A DNA stretch of 64,000 bases from Xanthobacter oligotrophicus. GTDB taxonomy: Bacteria; Pseudomonadota; Alphaproteobacteria; Rhizobiales; Xanthobacteraceae. Each line of letters opens with the position of its first letter. The first letter of the stretch is position 1. Positions 7,712-16,787 of this stretch are shown here, in pieces. Under the pieces are notes generated by a model. The model did no database searches. It was given only the letters and a program-made list of their open reading frames with translations, and had not been told where the DNA came from. The DNA is taken from the NCBI RefSeq assembly GCF_008364685.1, contig NZ_VTTL01000001.1, positions 558,001-622,000 on the forward strand, written 5' to 3'. The position numbers and the translations under genes are program-made.

Positions 7712-9096
7712 CGCGACACCTCCCAGCTGGTGGTTCCGTCCTTGTTGTCCATCAGCACCACACCCTGCGCGGCCAGCTCCTCGCGGATCTGGTCGGCGCG
7801 CTTGAAGTCCTTCGCCTTGCGGGCGGCGAGGCGATCGGCGATGAGGCCGGCGATCACGCCCTCATCGAGAGCGATGGCCTCCTTCTGCCGGGCGCGCCAC
7901 CCGCTTTCGGTATCGCCGAGCAGGCCGAGCAGGTTGGCCGCCCCCTTGAAGCGCCGACGCAAGGCGGAGGAGGTCTCCTCGTGCTCCGCCACCTCGGCGA
8001 GATGGTGAAGGTGGGTGATGACGGACGGCGTGTTGAGGTCGTCGGCGAGCCGGTCGGCGGTCTCGATCTCGAACGGGTTGCCCTCCCCGGTCTCGGCCTC
8101 GACCTCGCCGATGATGCGGTACCACTTGTCCAGGGTCTTGGCGGCGAAACCCAGGCCCTGCCGGGTCCAGTTGATGGGCTGGCGATAGTGGGTGGAGAGC
8201 ATGGCGAGGCGCAGCACCTCGCCCGGCCATTCGGCGAGCAGTTCGCGGATGGTGACGAAGTTGCCGAGGGACTTCGACATCTTCTCACCTTCCAGCATCA
8301 GGAAGCCGTTGTGCATCCACATCTGCGCCATCACGCCGCTATGGAAGGCGCAGCGCGACTGGGCGATCTCGTTCTCATGGTGAGGGAACACAAGGTCGAT
8401 GCCGCCGCCATGAATGTCAAAGGTCTCGCCCAGGTGGCGCCACGACATGGCCGAGCACTCGATGTGCCAGCCGGGGCGGCCGGGGGTGGCGATGCCACAG
8501 GGCGAGGGCCAGCCCGGGACGCCGGCCTCGCTCGGCTTCCACAGCACGAAGTCCATGGGATCGCGCTTATAGGGTGCCACATCCACGCGGGCACCGGCCA
8601 CCATCTCGTCCAGCGGGCGGCGGGAGAGCCGGCCATAGTCCGGCATGGAGGGCACGTGGAACAGCACATGCTCCTCCGCCACATAGGCGTGGCCGGAGGC
8701 GACCAGGCTCTCGATGAGCGTGCGCATCTCGGCGATATGCTCGGTGGCGCGCGGCTCGACCGTGGGCCGCAGGCAGTTGAGCGCGGCGGTATCCTCGCGG
8801 AACCAGCGGTAGGTCTCTTCCGTGAGATCGCGGATGGTGATGCCGCGCTCGGCGGCGCGGGCGTTGATCTTGTCGTCCACGTCGGTGATGTTGCGAACGT
8901 ATTTGACGTGGTCTTCGCCATAGAGGCGGCGCAGCAGGCGGAACAGCACGTCGAACACGATCACAGGCCGCGCATTGCCGATATGGGCGTGATCGTAGAC
9001 GGTGGGGCCGCAGACATACATGCGCACGTTGGCGGGATCGAGCGGACGCAGCGTGTCCTTCGAGCGGGTCAAGGTATTGTAGAGCCTGAGCTCCAT
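7708..9096 (-). CDS. cysS: Cysteinyl-tRNA synthetase
   Basis: 462 residues. Class I motifs are present: [17 protein letters not shown] holds the zinc Cys and the HIGH variant (HIGN), followed by WHIECSAM and KMSKSLGN (KMSKS). The C-terminal helical anticodon domain is complete. It charges tRNA-Cys. ATG 9096 is chosen over an in-frame ATG at 9120 because GGGGGAA lies just upstream and the family starts MxLxLYNTL. It is the first gene of the cysS-GNAT-cimA operon. Confidence 0.96.
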   Translation of the reverse strand: MELRLYNTLTRSKDTLRPLDPANVRMYVCGPTVYDHAHIGNARPVIVFDVLFRLLRRLYGEDHVKYVRNITDVDDKINARAAERGITIRDLTEETYRWFREDTAALNCLRPTVEPRATEHIAEMRTLIESLVASGHAYVAEEHVLFHVPSMPDYGRLSRRPLDEMVAGARVDVAPYKRDPMDFVLWKPSEAGVPGWPSPCGIATPGRPGWHIECSAMSWRHLGETFDIHGGGIDLVFPHHENEIAQSRCAFHSGVMAQMWMHNGFLMLEGEKMSKSLGNFVTIRELLAEWPGEVLRLAMLSTHYRQPINWTRQGLGFAAKTLDKWYRIIGEVEAETGEGNPFEIETADRLADDLNTPSVITHLHHLAEVAEHEETSSALRRRFKGAANLLGLLGDTESGWRARQKEAIALDEGVIAGLIADRLAARKAKDFKRADQIREELAAQGVVLMDNKDGTTSWEVSR

Positions 9097-9582
9097 GGAT
9101 CGTTCCCCCGAATGGCGCACGTGCGCCGTGCCGGTGCACCGGCCGGGGCGTCCAGATCCTTAAGTCTTAAGGGAGCAGCAAGGGACGGCCACGGCCAGCT
9201 TTTCGGCTAACCGCAAATAATCGCCGCAATGGCGCTGGTGATGGCAAACCGACCGTTCATGGCGCGGGACAATGGTTCGTGCGGGGGCGGTCGTCAAGAG
9301 CTTTCACGTCCGTGTGGCGGAACAGCCATGCGCAGCCTGGGCACCAGCCCGCGCGCCCTTGCGCCGCCTTGGTTTTTCACCCATGCGGCGGTGGGCCCTC
9401 CGCACTTCGTTATATGGCCACGCTTGACCATGCGGGGGCCGGGGGCCTATCCCCTGCCCCGCGAGAGCGCCCCGGCGGCGCATGGGCGGAGGCATCTCCG
9501 CCCCTCCGCACCGTGCTCCGAACGACGGGCACGCGGTCCGGAACACCGCCGCGGCGCTGATCAAAAAGGCCGTTTCCCGCTC
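9097..9582. other. Intergenic region between cysS and a small secreted-protein gene
   Basis: 486 bp between divergent genes. The only clear structure is a perfect 7+1+7 palindrome ccttaag-t-cttaagg at 9158-9172, about 60 bp upstream of the cysS start and so a possible operator or promoter part. I see no RNA gene and no credible ORF. Confidence 0.5.
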
Positions 9583-9891
9583 ATGCAAAGCATCCGTACG
9601 CTGGTCGTCGCAGCCGTGGCGACCCTGTCCCTGACCGCTGTGGCCGAGGCCGACACCCGCATCTTCATCATCGACAATTCCGACGGCTACGGCATCGACC
9701 GGTGCCTGGCCGCCGGCGCGCCGTGCGGCGAGCGCATGGCGGTCGCCTGGTGCCAGTCTCACGACTACAGCCGCGCCATTGATTTCGGCCGCGTCGCCGA
9801 AACCGCCCTGACCCCGGCGCGCGCCGCGCCGCCCGCCGCCTGCACCGGCCCCCTGTGCGCCGAGGCGGTGGCCATCACCTGCTCACGCTGA
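9583..9891 (+). CDS. Small secreted Cys-containing protein of unknown function
   Basis: 102 residues. The signal peptide MQSIRTLVVAAVATLSLTAVAEA is followed by a mature chain of about 79 residues, DTRIFIIDNSDGYGIDRCLA.... It has five Cys (RCLAAGAPCGE, AWCQSH, ACTGPLC..., ITC), suggesting disulfides in the periplasm. I recognise no named domain. ATG 9583 is chosen because the signal peptide starts there; a longer frame upstream looks non-coding. Single gene, convergent with creA. Confidence 0.7.
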   Translation: MQSIRTLVVAAVATLSLTAVAEADTRIFIIDNSDGYGIDRCLAAGAPCGERMAVAWCQSHDYSRAIDFGRVAETALTPARAAPPAACTGPLCAEAVAITCSR

Positions 9892-9916
9892 GGGGCGAAG
9901 CCGTCGTCATCGGCAG

Positions 9917-9935
9917 GCCCCGGCGGGTCCGGGGC
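9917..9935. terminator. GC hairpin between convergent genes
   Basis: Stem gccccgg / ccggggc, loop cgggt, between the secreted-protein stop and the creA stop. No T-run, so bidirectional terminator activity is only suggested by position. Confidence 0.4.
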
Positions 9936-9939
9936 AGGC

Positions 9940-10497
9940 TCACTTCACGAAGTCAGCGCATTTCGGCACGTCCGCGCCGCTGCCCCAGGGCATGATGGGC
10001 ACGGTGGAGGTGGAATTCTTCGGGCTGCCGTCGATCAGCTTGTCCGAATAGACCAGGTACACCAACACGTTGCGCTTGGTATCGCAGCCGCGCACGATCT
10101 GCATCCGCTTGAAGAAAAACGAGCGGCCCTCGCGGAACACCACGTCGCCCTGCTCGAACTTGGACTTGAAGGAGATGGGCCCCACCTGCCGGCATGCCAG
10201 CGAGATGTCGGACACTTCCTCCGCCACGCCCACCATGCCCTTCAGGCCGCCCTTCTCCGGCGTGGTGTAGTGGCAGGCGACGCCGTCCACCACCGGGTCG
10301 TCGATGCCGTAGACCGCGAGCTTGTCGTCCGGGGTCAGGAACTTCCAGACGGTGGACTTCTTGAAGATGAGGTTCGGCTCCTGCGCAATCGCTGGAGCCG
10401 ACAGGGCCGGCACCAGCAGCCCCGCGAGCAGGAAGGCGCCGCAGCGGGCGCGGTTCGCAAGGCGGCTCACGCGGTTCGGACGGTTCGCAACGGTCAT
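9940..10497 (-). CDS. creA: CreA-family periplasmic protein
   Basis: 185 residues. An N-terminal hydrophobic segment (GAFLLAGLLVPALSAPAIAQ) acts as a signal peptide. The mature part begins EPNLIFKKSTVWKFLTPDDKLAVYGIDDP and contains VSDISLACRQVGPI and FKRMQIVRGCD, which are CreA-family features. CreA is widespread in proteobacteria and its molecular role is not established. The gene stands alone, divergent from the TRAP binding-protein gene. Confidence 0.82.
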   Translation of the reverse strand: MTVANRPNRVSRLANRARCGAFLLAGLLVPALSAPAIAQEPNLIFKKSTVWKFLTPDDKLAVYGIDDPVVDGVACHYTTPEKGGLKGMVGVAEEVSDISLACRQVGPISFKSKFEQGDVVFREGRSFFFKRMQIVRGCDTKRNVLVYLVYSDKLIDGSPKNSTSTVPIMPWGSGADVPKCADFVK

Positions 10498-10788
10498 GAA
10501 AGCTCCCGCGGGTTGTCGCTCCTGATATGGGGAAAGTCCCGCTCAGGAAAAGGTGATCGGCGGCAGGAGCCCGATAAAAGCGCTGCCTGCGCTCCTGCGC
10601 CGGCTCGCGATTGACGCGGAGGCGCGGCCATGACACCCCTGTCGCCCCATTGATACCAGCGGCCCCGGTCTGCGACCGATGCAGAGGGGTTCGCGCAGGC
10701 GCCGCGCGGCCCGGACCGTGCGCAGAGAACACACCAAACGGCTGTCGCAATGGCAGCAACCGACAAGAAAAGGCCCGAGGAGCACCAC

Positions 10789-11883
10789 ATGGACATCAAG
10801 CGCCGGCACTTCATTGGTGCCTCCGCCACCGCGCTCGCCACCGGCGCGCTCGCAGCTCCGGCCCTCGCCCAGAGCCAGCCCGAGGTGAAGTGGCGCCTGA
10901 CCTCCTCCTTCCCCCGCTCGCTGGACACCATCTACGGCACCGCGCAGACCTTCGCACGCTACGTGTCCGAGGCCACCGACGGGCGGTTCCAGATCCAGAC
11001 CTTCCCGGCGGGAGAGCTGGTGCCGGGCCTGCAGGCGCTGGACGCGGTCTCCACCGGCTCGGTGGAATGCGCGCAGACCGCCACCTATTTCTACACCGGC
11101 AAGGACCCGGCGCTGGCCTTCGGCACCGGCGTGCCGTTCGGCTTCAACTCGCGCCAGCAGCATTCCTGGTGGTTCTTCGGCGGCGGCGCCGAGATCATCA
11201 ACGGCGTGCTGGCCAAGTACAATGTCACCTCCATGCCCATGGGCAATTCGGGGTGCCAGATGGGCGGCTTCTTCCGCAAGGAGCTTACCGGCGTCGGTGA
11301 TCTCAAGGGCCTGAAGTTCCGCATCGGCGGCATCGGCGGCCAGGTGCTGGCCAAGCTCGGCGTGGTGCCGCAACAGATCGTGCCGGGGGATGTCTATGCC
11401 GCCCTCGAACGCGGCACCATCGACGCCGCCGAGTTCGTCGGCCCCTATGACGACGAGAAGCTCGGCCTCGTGAAGGTAGCCAAATATTACTACTACCCCG
11501 GCTGGTGGGAGGGCGGGGCCATGATGCACCTCGTCATCAACGACAAGCAGTGGGACGCCCTGCCGAAGCACTACCAGGCCATCGTCCGCAACGCAGCGGA
11601 AGCCGCCAACAACTGGATGCTGGCGAAGTACGATTCGGTGAACCCGCCGGCCCTGCGCCGCCTGGTGCAGCAGGGCGTGGAACTGCGGCCCTTCCCACCC
11701 TCCATCATGGACGCCGGCCACAAGGCGGCGTTCGAGCTCTACAACGAGATCGCCGCCGTCAACCCCGCCTTCAAGCAGGCGCTCGATTCCATGACCGCCA
11801 TCCGCGCCGACCAGCTGGTGTGGTGGCAGATCGCCGAATACGCCTACGACACCTTCAACATCCGCAACCGCGGCAAGAGCTGA
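10789..11883 (+). CDS. TRAP transporter substrate-binding protein (DctP/TakP-like), Tat-exported
   Basis: 364 residues. The N-terminus MDIKRRHFIGA then ATGALAAPALAQ carries a twin-arginine (RRxFIG) signal. The mature chain has the TRAP features FPAGELVPGLQALDAVSTGS, LKGLKFRIGGIGGQVLAKLG with the carboxylate-binding Arg, and EFVGPYDDEKLGL. It resembles the TakP/SmoM-type 2-oxoacid or mannitol-binding group. ATG 10789 is used because GAGGAG lies 5-7 nt upstream; ATG 10750 would bury the Tat signal. No DctQ or DctM membrane gene is adjacent, so it is an orphan that must work with a permease coded elsewhere. Confidence 0.86.
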   Translation: MDIKRRHFIGASATALATGALAAPALAQSQPEVKWRLTSSFPRSLDTIYGTAQTFARYVSEATDGRFQIQTFPAGELVPGLQALDAVSTGSVECAQTATYFYTGKDPALAFGTGVPFGFNSRQQHSWWFFGGGAEIINGVLAKYNVTSMPMGNSGCQMGGFFRKELTGVGDLKGLKFRIGGIGGQVLAKLGVVPQQIVPGDVYAALERGTIDAAEFVGPYDDEKLGLVKVAKYYYYPGWWEGGAMMHLVINDKQWDALPKHYQAIVRNAAEAANNWMLAKYDSVNPPALRRLVQQGVELRPFPPSIMDAGHKAAFELYNEIAAVNPAFKQALDSMTAIRADQLVWWQIAEYAYDTFNIRNRGKS

Positions 11884-12031
11884 GGCGGGCTCCAGCTGAG
11901 GCGCGCGAGGGGGCGGCGGGCACCTGACGGACCGTGATGAAGCCATAGTTTCGTCACCATTCACGTCCGGTGTCAGGCTATAGAGGTCCGGTCGCGGATT
12001 GGGCGGCGAAGCGAGAGTCGAGAAGGTGAGG

Positions 12032-13234
12032 ATGGGGTCTGAGCGAGGCATGGGCGTCGGCGGCAATATCCGCCATGTGGCCCGCAAGATCGTGTTCGGG
12101 CTCCTCCTGGCCGGAACGGCGGCAGGCGGCGCCTCGCAGGCGCTGGCCCAGGCCGGCAGCCCGGCGTGCATGCAGCTCGAATCCTCGCTGACGTCTCTCG
12201 ACCGGGGCGCCAACGGCGCCGCCGCCCAGCAGCAACAGGCGGCGAAGCTGCGGGGCGACCTCGACCGGCTCACGTCCCAGGCCCGCGGCATGGGCTGCGA
12301 TGCCCCGCGCGGCTTCTTCATCTTCCAGGGGCCGCCGCGGCCGCCCCAGTGCGACCAGATCGACGACCAGGTGTCGCGCATCCGCTCCCAGCTCGCCGGC
12401 GTCGAGCGCGGCGGATCGGACCAGAGCGGCCAGCGCCGGGCGCTGATCCTCGCCCTCGCCCAGAACAATTGCGGCCCGCAATACACCGCCGCCGTTCAGG
12501 CGTCGCGGCGCCCCGCCGAGCCGCAGAAGCCGCGCAACTTCTTCGAGGCCATCTTCGGCACGCCCCAGAGCGCACAGGAAGAGGAAAGCGCCCCGGACCT
12601 CGCCACCGTCCCGCTGGACCAGCCGAAGCAGTATTCCTCCCGCACCGTGTGCGTGCGCACCTGCGACGGCTATTTCTTCCCCATGGCGAACTCCACCAAC
12701 TCCAGCCGCTACGCGCAGGACGACCAGCTGTGCAAGCGGCTGTGCCCAGGCTCGGATGCACAGCTCTTCACCTACAGCGGTGACATCAAGTCGGCGGTGA
12801 GCATTTCCGGGCAGTCCTACATGTCGCTGCCCAACGCGCTGCGCTACCGCAAGGAGCTGGTGTCGTCCTGCACCTGCAAGCCCGCCGGCCAGTCGTGGGC
12901 GCAGGCGCTCGCCGGGCTCGAGGATGAGACCACCCTCCGCAAGGGCGACATCCTCGTGACCGAGGAGCAGGCCCGCGAGATGTCGCAGCCGAAGTTCAAC
13001 GACCCGGCCCAGAACACCAAGGGCAAGGCCGCGCAGCGCCAGCCGGTCGCCGATCCGGCGGCGGAAGCCGGCGGCCCCGTGGCCGCCACCGCCACCGCCC
13101 CGCTCGCCCCGGCCTCCGAGCAGCCGGGCCAGCGCAAGGTGCGCATCATCCCGCTGCCGCGCTCGCAGAACGCCCAGAACCAGCAGAACACGCAGGGCGG
13201 CGCCCAAACCGCTGGCCAGGGCACCGCGCAGTAG
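12032..13234 (+). CDS. DUF2865-domain secreted protein
   Basis: 400 residues. A signal sequence (KIVFGLLLAGTAAGGASQALAQ) is followed by an early Cys-containing helical region and the hallmark RTVCVRTCDGYFFPM near residues 205-219, then a Cys-rich core (LCKRLCPGSD, SSCTCKPAG). The tail is low-complexity and Gln/Ala/Pro-rich. DUF2865 is common in Hyphomicrobiales and has no known function; Cys pairs suggest a disulfide-bonded envelope protein. Start 12032 (AAGGTGAGG upstream) is preferred; ATG 12050 also works. Confidence 0.75.
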   Translation: MGSERGMGVGGNIRHVARKIVFGLLLAGTAAGGASQALAQAGSPACMQLESSLTSLDRGANGAAAQQQQAAKLRGDLDRLTSQARGMGCDAPRGFFIFQGPPRPPQCDQIDDQVSRIRSQLAGVERGGSDQSGQRRALILALAQNNCGPQYTAAVQASRRPAEPQKPRNFFEAIFGTPQSAQEEESAPDLATVPLDQPKQYSSRTVCVRTCDGYFFPMANSTNSSRYAQDDQLCKRLCPGSDAQLFTYSGDIKSAVSISGQSYMSLPNALRYRKELVSSCTCKPAGQSWAQALAGLEDETTLRKGDILVTEEQAREMSQPKFNDPAQNTKGKAAQRQPVADPAAEAGGPVAATATAPLAPASEQPGQRKVRIIPLPRSQNAQNQQNTQGGAQTAGQGTAQ

Positions 13235-13388
13235 GCGGCACCTCGCGGCAGGCGATGCGGCGGGGCGAAGCCATCCGCCCGCTTCCGCTCAATGCTTGCG
13301 TGAATATAAGGACAGGCACGCAGGCCTGAGAGGTCTAGCGCCCTTCAGGCCATCCCCCGTCAGCGTGATTGGCCCGACCGGATCCGGC

Positions 13389-14765
13389 CTACGCCACCTC
13401 GCCCCCGAGGCGGCCCGCCACCCGCGTGTGGCCCATCAGCGGCAGCAGGGCGGCAAGCTCCGGCCCCTTCTCCAGGCCCGTCAGGGCAAGGCGCAGCGGA
13501 TGGAACAGGGTCTTGCCCGAACGCCCGCTCGCCGTCTTCACCGCCTTGATCCAGGCTTGATAGGTCTGCCCATCCCAGGGCTCCGCTGGCAGCAGCGCCG
13601 CCGCTTCGCCGAGGAAGGCGCGATCGGCCTCCGCCACCAGGCCGGCAGCAGGCCGGGACACCAGCGTCCACCAATCCGCTGCCTCCAGGAACAGCGTGAG
13701 ATTGCCCCGCACCACCAGCCAGAACGGTTCGCCGCCTCCTATGCCTGCCGCCGTAAGGCGCGGAGCCGCCGCCTCGAACGGCATCATGTGCAGGGTGCGG
13801 GCGGTGAGTTGGGCCAGGTCGTCCGGATCGAAGCGGGCCGGGGCGCGGGAGATGTGGGCAAGGTCCACCATGCCCGCCAAGGCATCAAGGCTCTCCACCG
13901 CCTCCACCGCATGGGAGGTGCCCACCAGGACGGCCGCCGCCGCAACCGCTAATGCCTCCTGCCCGGCCTCCCGGAGCGCCGAAAGGGAGAGGTGGCCGAG
14001 CCGCTTCGACAGCCCTTCGCCCGACGGCAGGGTGAGCAGGTTGTGGTGCGCGAAACGTGGCGCCGGCCCGCCCAGCGCCTCGAAGATCTCGATCTGGACC
14101 GCCGTGTTGGTCACATGGTCCTCGCCGCGCACCACGTCCGTGACGCCCATGGCGAGGTCGTCCACCACCGAGGGCAGCGTGTAGAGGAAGCTGCCGTCGG
14201 CGCGCACCAGGACCGGATCGGACAGGCTCGCCGTATCCACCTGCTGCGGCCCGCGCACGCCGTCGTCCCAGGCGACGACGCGGTGGTCGAGGCGGAAGCG
14301 CCAGTGCGGGCGGCGGCCCTCGGCCTCGAGCCGGTCGCGGTCTGCCTCAGTCAGCGCCAGCGCCGCGCGATCATAGACCGGCGGCAGGCCGCGCGCCCGC
14401 TGCAGCCGGCGCTTCAGCTCCAGCTCTTCCTCGCTCTCATAGGCGGGATAGAGTCGCCCGGCGGCCTTCAGGCGCTCGGCGGCAGCCTGATAGTCGGCGA
14501 TGCGATCCGACTGGCGGAAGGTGAGGTCGGGGGCGATGCCCAGCCACGCGAGGTCCGCCGCAATGGCGTCGGCATATTCGACGCGGGAGCGGGCGGCGTC
14601 GGTGTCGTCGAAGCGCAGGATGAAGGTTCCGCCGGCGCGCCGGGCGAGCAGCGCGTTGATGAGGGCGGTGCGGGCATTGCCCACATGGATGAGGCCCGTG
14701 GGCGACGGCGCGAAGCGCAGGACGGGACGGGACAGAGCGGAGCGGGACGACGCGAAGCGGGACAT
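13389..14765 (-). CDS. gltX: Glutamyl-tRNA synthetase
   Basis: 458 residues. Class I motifs: [18 protein letters not shown] (HIGH as HVGN), the FDDTD segment, [15 protein letters not shown], and LSKRLG as the KMSKS equivalent near residue 243. The C-terminal helical domain is full length. It charges tRNA-Glu, and in alphaproteobacteria one GltX paralogue may also charge tRNA-Gln. The open frame continues upstream for about 500 more codons antisense to the collagen-like gene, but that extension is low-complexity and non-coding. The true start is ATG 14765. Confidence 0.93.
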   Translation of the reverse strand: MSRFASSRSALSRPVLRFAPSPTGLIHVGNARTALINALLARRAGGTFILRFDDTDAARSRVEYADAIAADLAWLGIAPDLTFRQSDRIADYQAAAERLKAAGRLYPAYESEEELELKRRLQRARGLPPVYDRAALALTEADRDRLEAEGRRPHWRFRLDHRVVAWDDGVRGPQQVDTASLSDPVLVRADGSFLYTLPSVVDDLAMGVTDVVRGEDHVTNTAVQIEIFEALGGPAPRFAHHNLLTLPSGEGLSKRLGHLSLSALREAGQEALAVAAAAVLVGTSHAVEAVESLDALAGMVDLAHISRAPARFDPDDLAQLTARTLHMMPFEAAAPRLTAAGIGGGEPFWLVVRGNLTLFLEAADWWTLVSRPAAGLVAEADRAFLGEAAALLPAEPWDGQTYQAWIKAVKTASGRSGKTLFHPLRLALTGLEKGPELAALLPLMGHTRVAGRLGGEVA

Positions 14766-14845
14766 GGCAAGCCCATAGCCCGCCGCGTTCCATCCGTCGA
14801 TGGGCAGGAAGGCCTCGGGGGAGGATCGGGCCTCGGCCTGCCCCT

Positions 14846-14880
14846 GAAAGAAAGAAGCCCGGCCGTGATGGCCGGGCTTC
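14846..14880 (-). terminator. Rho-independent terminator of the collagen-like gene
   Basis: Perfect 11-bp stem gaagcccggcc / ggccgggcttc with a 5-nt loop. On the minus strand it is followed by tttctttc. It lies 24 nt past the stop of the collagen-like gene and ahead of gltX. Confidence 0.85.
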
Positions 14881-14904
14881 GATTGGTTCAGCGGGGTTGC
14901 TGGT

Positions 14905-16671
14905 TCAGCGCGGCGGCGGGCAGTCCGGTCCGCGGCAGTCGGGCCGTCCCTGGGGCCGCTGCGGCTGACCCTGAGGCTGCGCCTGGGGCTGGCGTTGCGG
15001 CTGGCCCTGAGGCTGACCCTGCTGCTGCGGCGGACGCTGCTGCTGGTACTGCTGCGGCGGACGCTCCTGGCGCTGCTGCTGAGGCGGACGCTGCTGGTAC
15101 TGCTCCGGCGGACGTTGCTGGCGCTGTTCCTGCTGGCGTTGCATCTGCTGCTGGCGCTGCTGGAACTGCTCCTGCTGGCGCTGCTGCTGTTGCTGACGCT
15201 GCTGGCCCTGCTCCTGCTGACGCTGTTGCATCTGCTGCTGGCGCTGCTGGATCTGTTCCTGCTGGCGCTGCTGCTGTTGCTGGCGCTGCTGGATCTGCTG
15301 CTGCTGACGCTGCTGCAACTGCTCCTGCTGGATCTGCTGGCGCTGTTGCTGCTGCAACTGCTGACGCTCCTGCGGCGACGGCGGGCGGTTCGGCAGGCCA
15401 TTCGGCCCGGGACCGCCGGGACGACCAGGACCACCCTGCTGACCCGGAGGCTGACCGGGGACACCGGGACGGCCGGGACCACCCGGCTGGCCGGGCTGAC
15501 CAGGACCACCGGGCTGACCGGGAGGCGTGCCAGGCTGACCCGGAGGCTGGCCGGGGACACCAGGACGGCCGGGACCGCCCGGCTGGCCGGGCTGACCAGG
15601 ACCACCGGGCTGGCCGGGAGGCGTGCCAGGCTGGCCCGGAGGCTGGCCGGGGACACCAGGACGGCCGGGGCCACCCGGCTGGCCGGGCTGACCAGGACCA
15701 CCGGGCTGACCGGGAGGCGTGCCGGGCTGACCCGGAGGCTGGCCCGGGACACCGGGACGGCCGGGACCACCAGGCTGGCCGGGCTGACCAGGACCGCCGG
15801 GCTGGCCGGGAGGCGTGCCAGGCTGACCCGGAGGCTGGCCCGGGACACCGGGACGGCCAGGACCACCCGGCTGGCCGGGCTGACCAGGACCACCAGGACC
15901 ACCGGGCTGGCCGGGGCCACCAGGATAACCAGGACCACCGGGCTCACCCGGACGGCCGGGGCTGCCAGGATAACCGGGTCCACCGGGCTGACCAGGACCG
16001 CCGGGATAACCAGGACCACCAGGATAACCAGGACCGCCGGGCTCACCCGGACGGCCGGGGCCACCAGGATAACCGGGACCACCCGGATAACCGGGGCCGC
16101 CCGGCCCACCGGGACGGTTCCAGCCGGGAGGCGGCGGCGGGGCAACGGGCGGGGGCGGCTGCATGCCGGGGGGCGCGATATAATTGTTACGCCACCAGCC
16201 GGGCTGGCGCGGCCCCGGAGGCGGGCCATACCAGCCGGGACGCGGCCGCGGCGCATAGCCTTCCCAACGGTAGCGGTCGGCATACCAGGGCTGGTTCACA
16301 TAATAAGGCCGGCCTACATAATACTGGTTCCAGTATTGCGAGGCGGCAAACGCCACCACGGGCACGCCGATAGCGGCAACGCCCCAGTCGGGAAGCACGG
16401 CGGTACGGCCCTGCTGCTCGTAGCCGAGATATTCGCTGTAGACCCAGCCGCGGTAATCCTGCCAGATCACGTCGCACCAGGATTCATCCTGGAGACAGCC
16501 CTCGACTTCCAGCGGCGAGCCTTCGGGGATGACGCCCAAGCTTGGGAATTCGGTGTCCGGACCGGTCCGGATATTCACATTCGCAGTGGAGAAGGCCGGC
16601 GCCGCCTGGGCGGACACTATCCCTGCCATCGCCAGGCCAGCGACCCAGCCAGCCAGTCTGAGCACCCTCAT
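14905..16671 (-). CDS. Secreted SH3-domain protein with collagen-like Gly-X-Pro repeats and Gln-rich tail
   Basis: 588 residues in four parts. (1) Signal peptide 1-23 (ends VSAQA). (2) Bacterial SH3 domain about 26-85 ([19 protein letters not shown]..., W/C core, [10 protein letters not shown]). (3) A Tyr/Trp/Pro-rich linker about 86-185. (4) About 187-424, nearly unbroken Gly-X-Pro triplets ([18 protein letters not shown]), with single extra Pro interruptions in the later part; then 431-588, extremely Gln/Arg-rich and probably coiled-coil or disordered, ending [10 protein letters not shown]. The triplets fit a collagen-like rod. SH3 domains of this type often bind peptidoglycan, so an envelope-anchored filament is plausible (inference). 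Function unknown. It carries its own terminator. Confidence 0.8.
   Translation of the reverse strand: MRVLRLAGWVAGLAMAGIVSAQAAPAFSTANVNIRTGPDTEFPSLGVIPEGSPLEVEGCLQDESWCDVIWQDYRGWVYSEYLGYEQQGRTAVLPDWGVAAIGVPVVAFAASQYWNQYYVGRPYYVNQPWYADRYRWEGYAPRPRPGWYGPPPGPRQPGWWRNNYIAPPGMQPPPPVAPPPPPGWNRPGGPGGPGYPGGPGYPGGPGRPGEPGGPGYPGGPGYPGGPGQPGGPGYPGSPGRPGEPGGPGYPGGPGQPGGPGGPGQPGQPGGPGRPGVPGQPPGQPGTPPGQPGGPGQPGQPGGPGRPGVPGQPPGQPGTPPGQPGGPGQPGQPGGPGRPGVPGQPPGQPGTPPGQPGGPGQPGQPGGPGRPGVPGQPPGQPGTPPGQPGGPGQPGQPGGPGRPGVPGQPPGQQGGPGRPGGPGPNGLPNRPPSPQERQQLQQQQRQQIQQEQLQQRQQQQIQQRQQQQQRQQEQIQQRQQQMQQRQQEQGQQRQQQQQRQQEQFQQRQQQMQRQQEQRQQRPPEQYQQRPPQQQRQERPPQQYQQQRPPQQQGQPQGQPQRQPQAQPQGQPQRPQGRPDCRGPDCPPPR
15000..15365. 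repeat. Gln-codon-rich low-complexity tract
   Basis: Dense ctgctggcg / ctgctgctg repeats (CAG-type codons on the minus strand) encode the Gln/Arg tail of the collagen-like protein. Composition is very different from its neighbours and it is a likely slippage site. Confidence 0.75.
15440..15905. repeat. 96-bp tandem repeat inside the collagen-like gene
   Basis: A 96-bp unit, visible as the recurring acaccgggacggccgg block spaced exactly 96 bp (e.g. 15461 and 15557), is repeated nearly five times with few substitutions. It encodes a 32-residue unit of ten Gly-X-Pro triplets plus two extra Pro. Shorter 9-18 bp repeats extend the array to about 16120. The near identity suggests recent slippage or recombination and possible length variation between strains. 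Confidence 0.85.
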
Positions 16672-16787
16672 GGATCACTCCCATTCGACTCGGTTAGAGA
16701 GTCGATGCACTTAGTTTATCTCCGCCCTCATGGCGTTTCATGTGCCAAGGCAGGGCCATTCGTAAGCGGCAGGAAGGCGCAATTACG

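Noticed and set aside
9097-9582. Possible T-box or other amino-acid riboswitch ahead of cysS
   Set aside because: No specifier-loop or T-box sequence is visible, and such elements are not expected in alphaproteobacteria; only a 7+1+7 palindrome is seen.
15400-16120. CRISPR-like regular repeats
   Set aside because: The units are contiguous, in frame with Gly-X-Pro codons and lack unique spacers; no cas genes are present.
14766-16283. N-terminal extension of gltX giving a ~960-residue fusion
   Set aside because: The extra part is antisense to the collagen-like gene and low-complexity. A normal GltX begins at ATG 14765.
13992-16373. A ~790-codon plus-strand frame antisense to gltX and the collagen-like gene
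   Set aside because: Its sequence (runs of A, G, D and R) mirrors the Gly-X-Pro repeats on the other strand; it has no start context or domain. The minus-strand reading has a signal peptide, an SH3 domain and a terminator.
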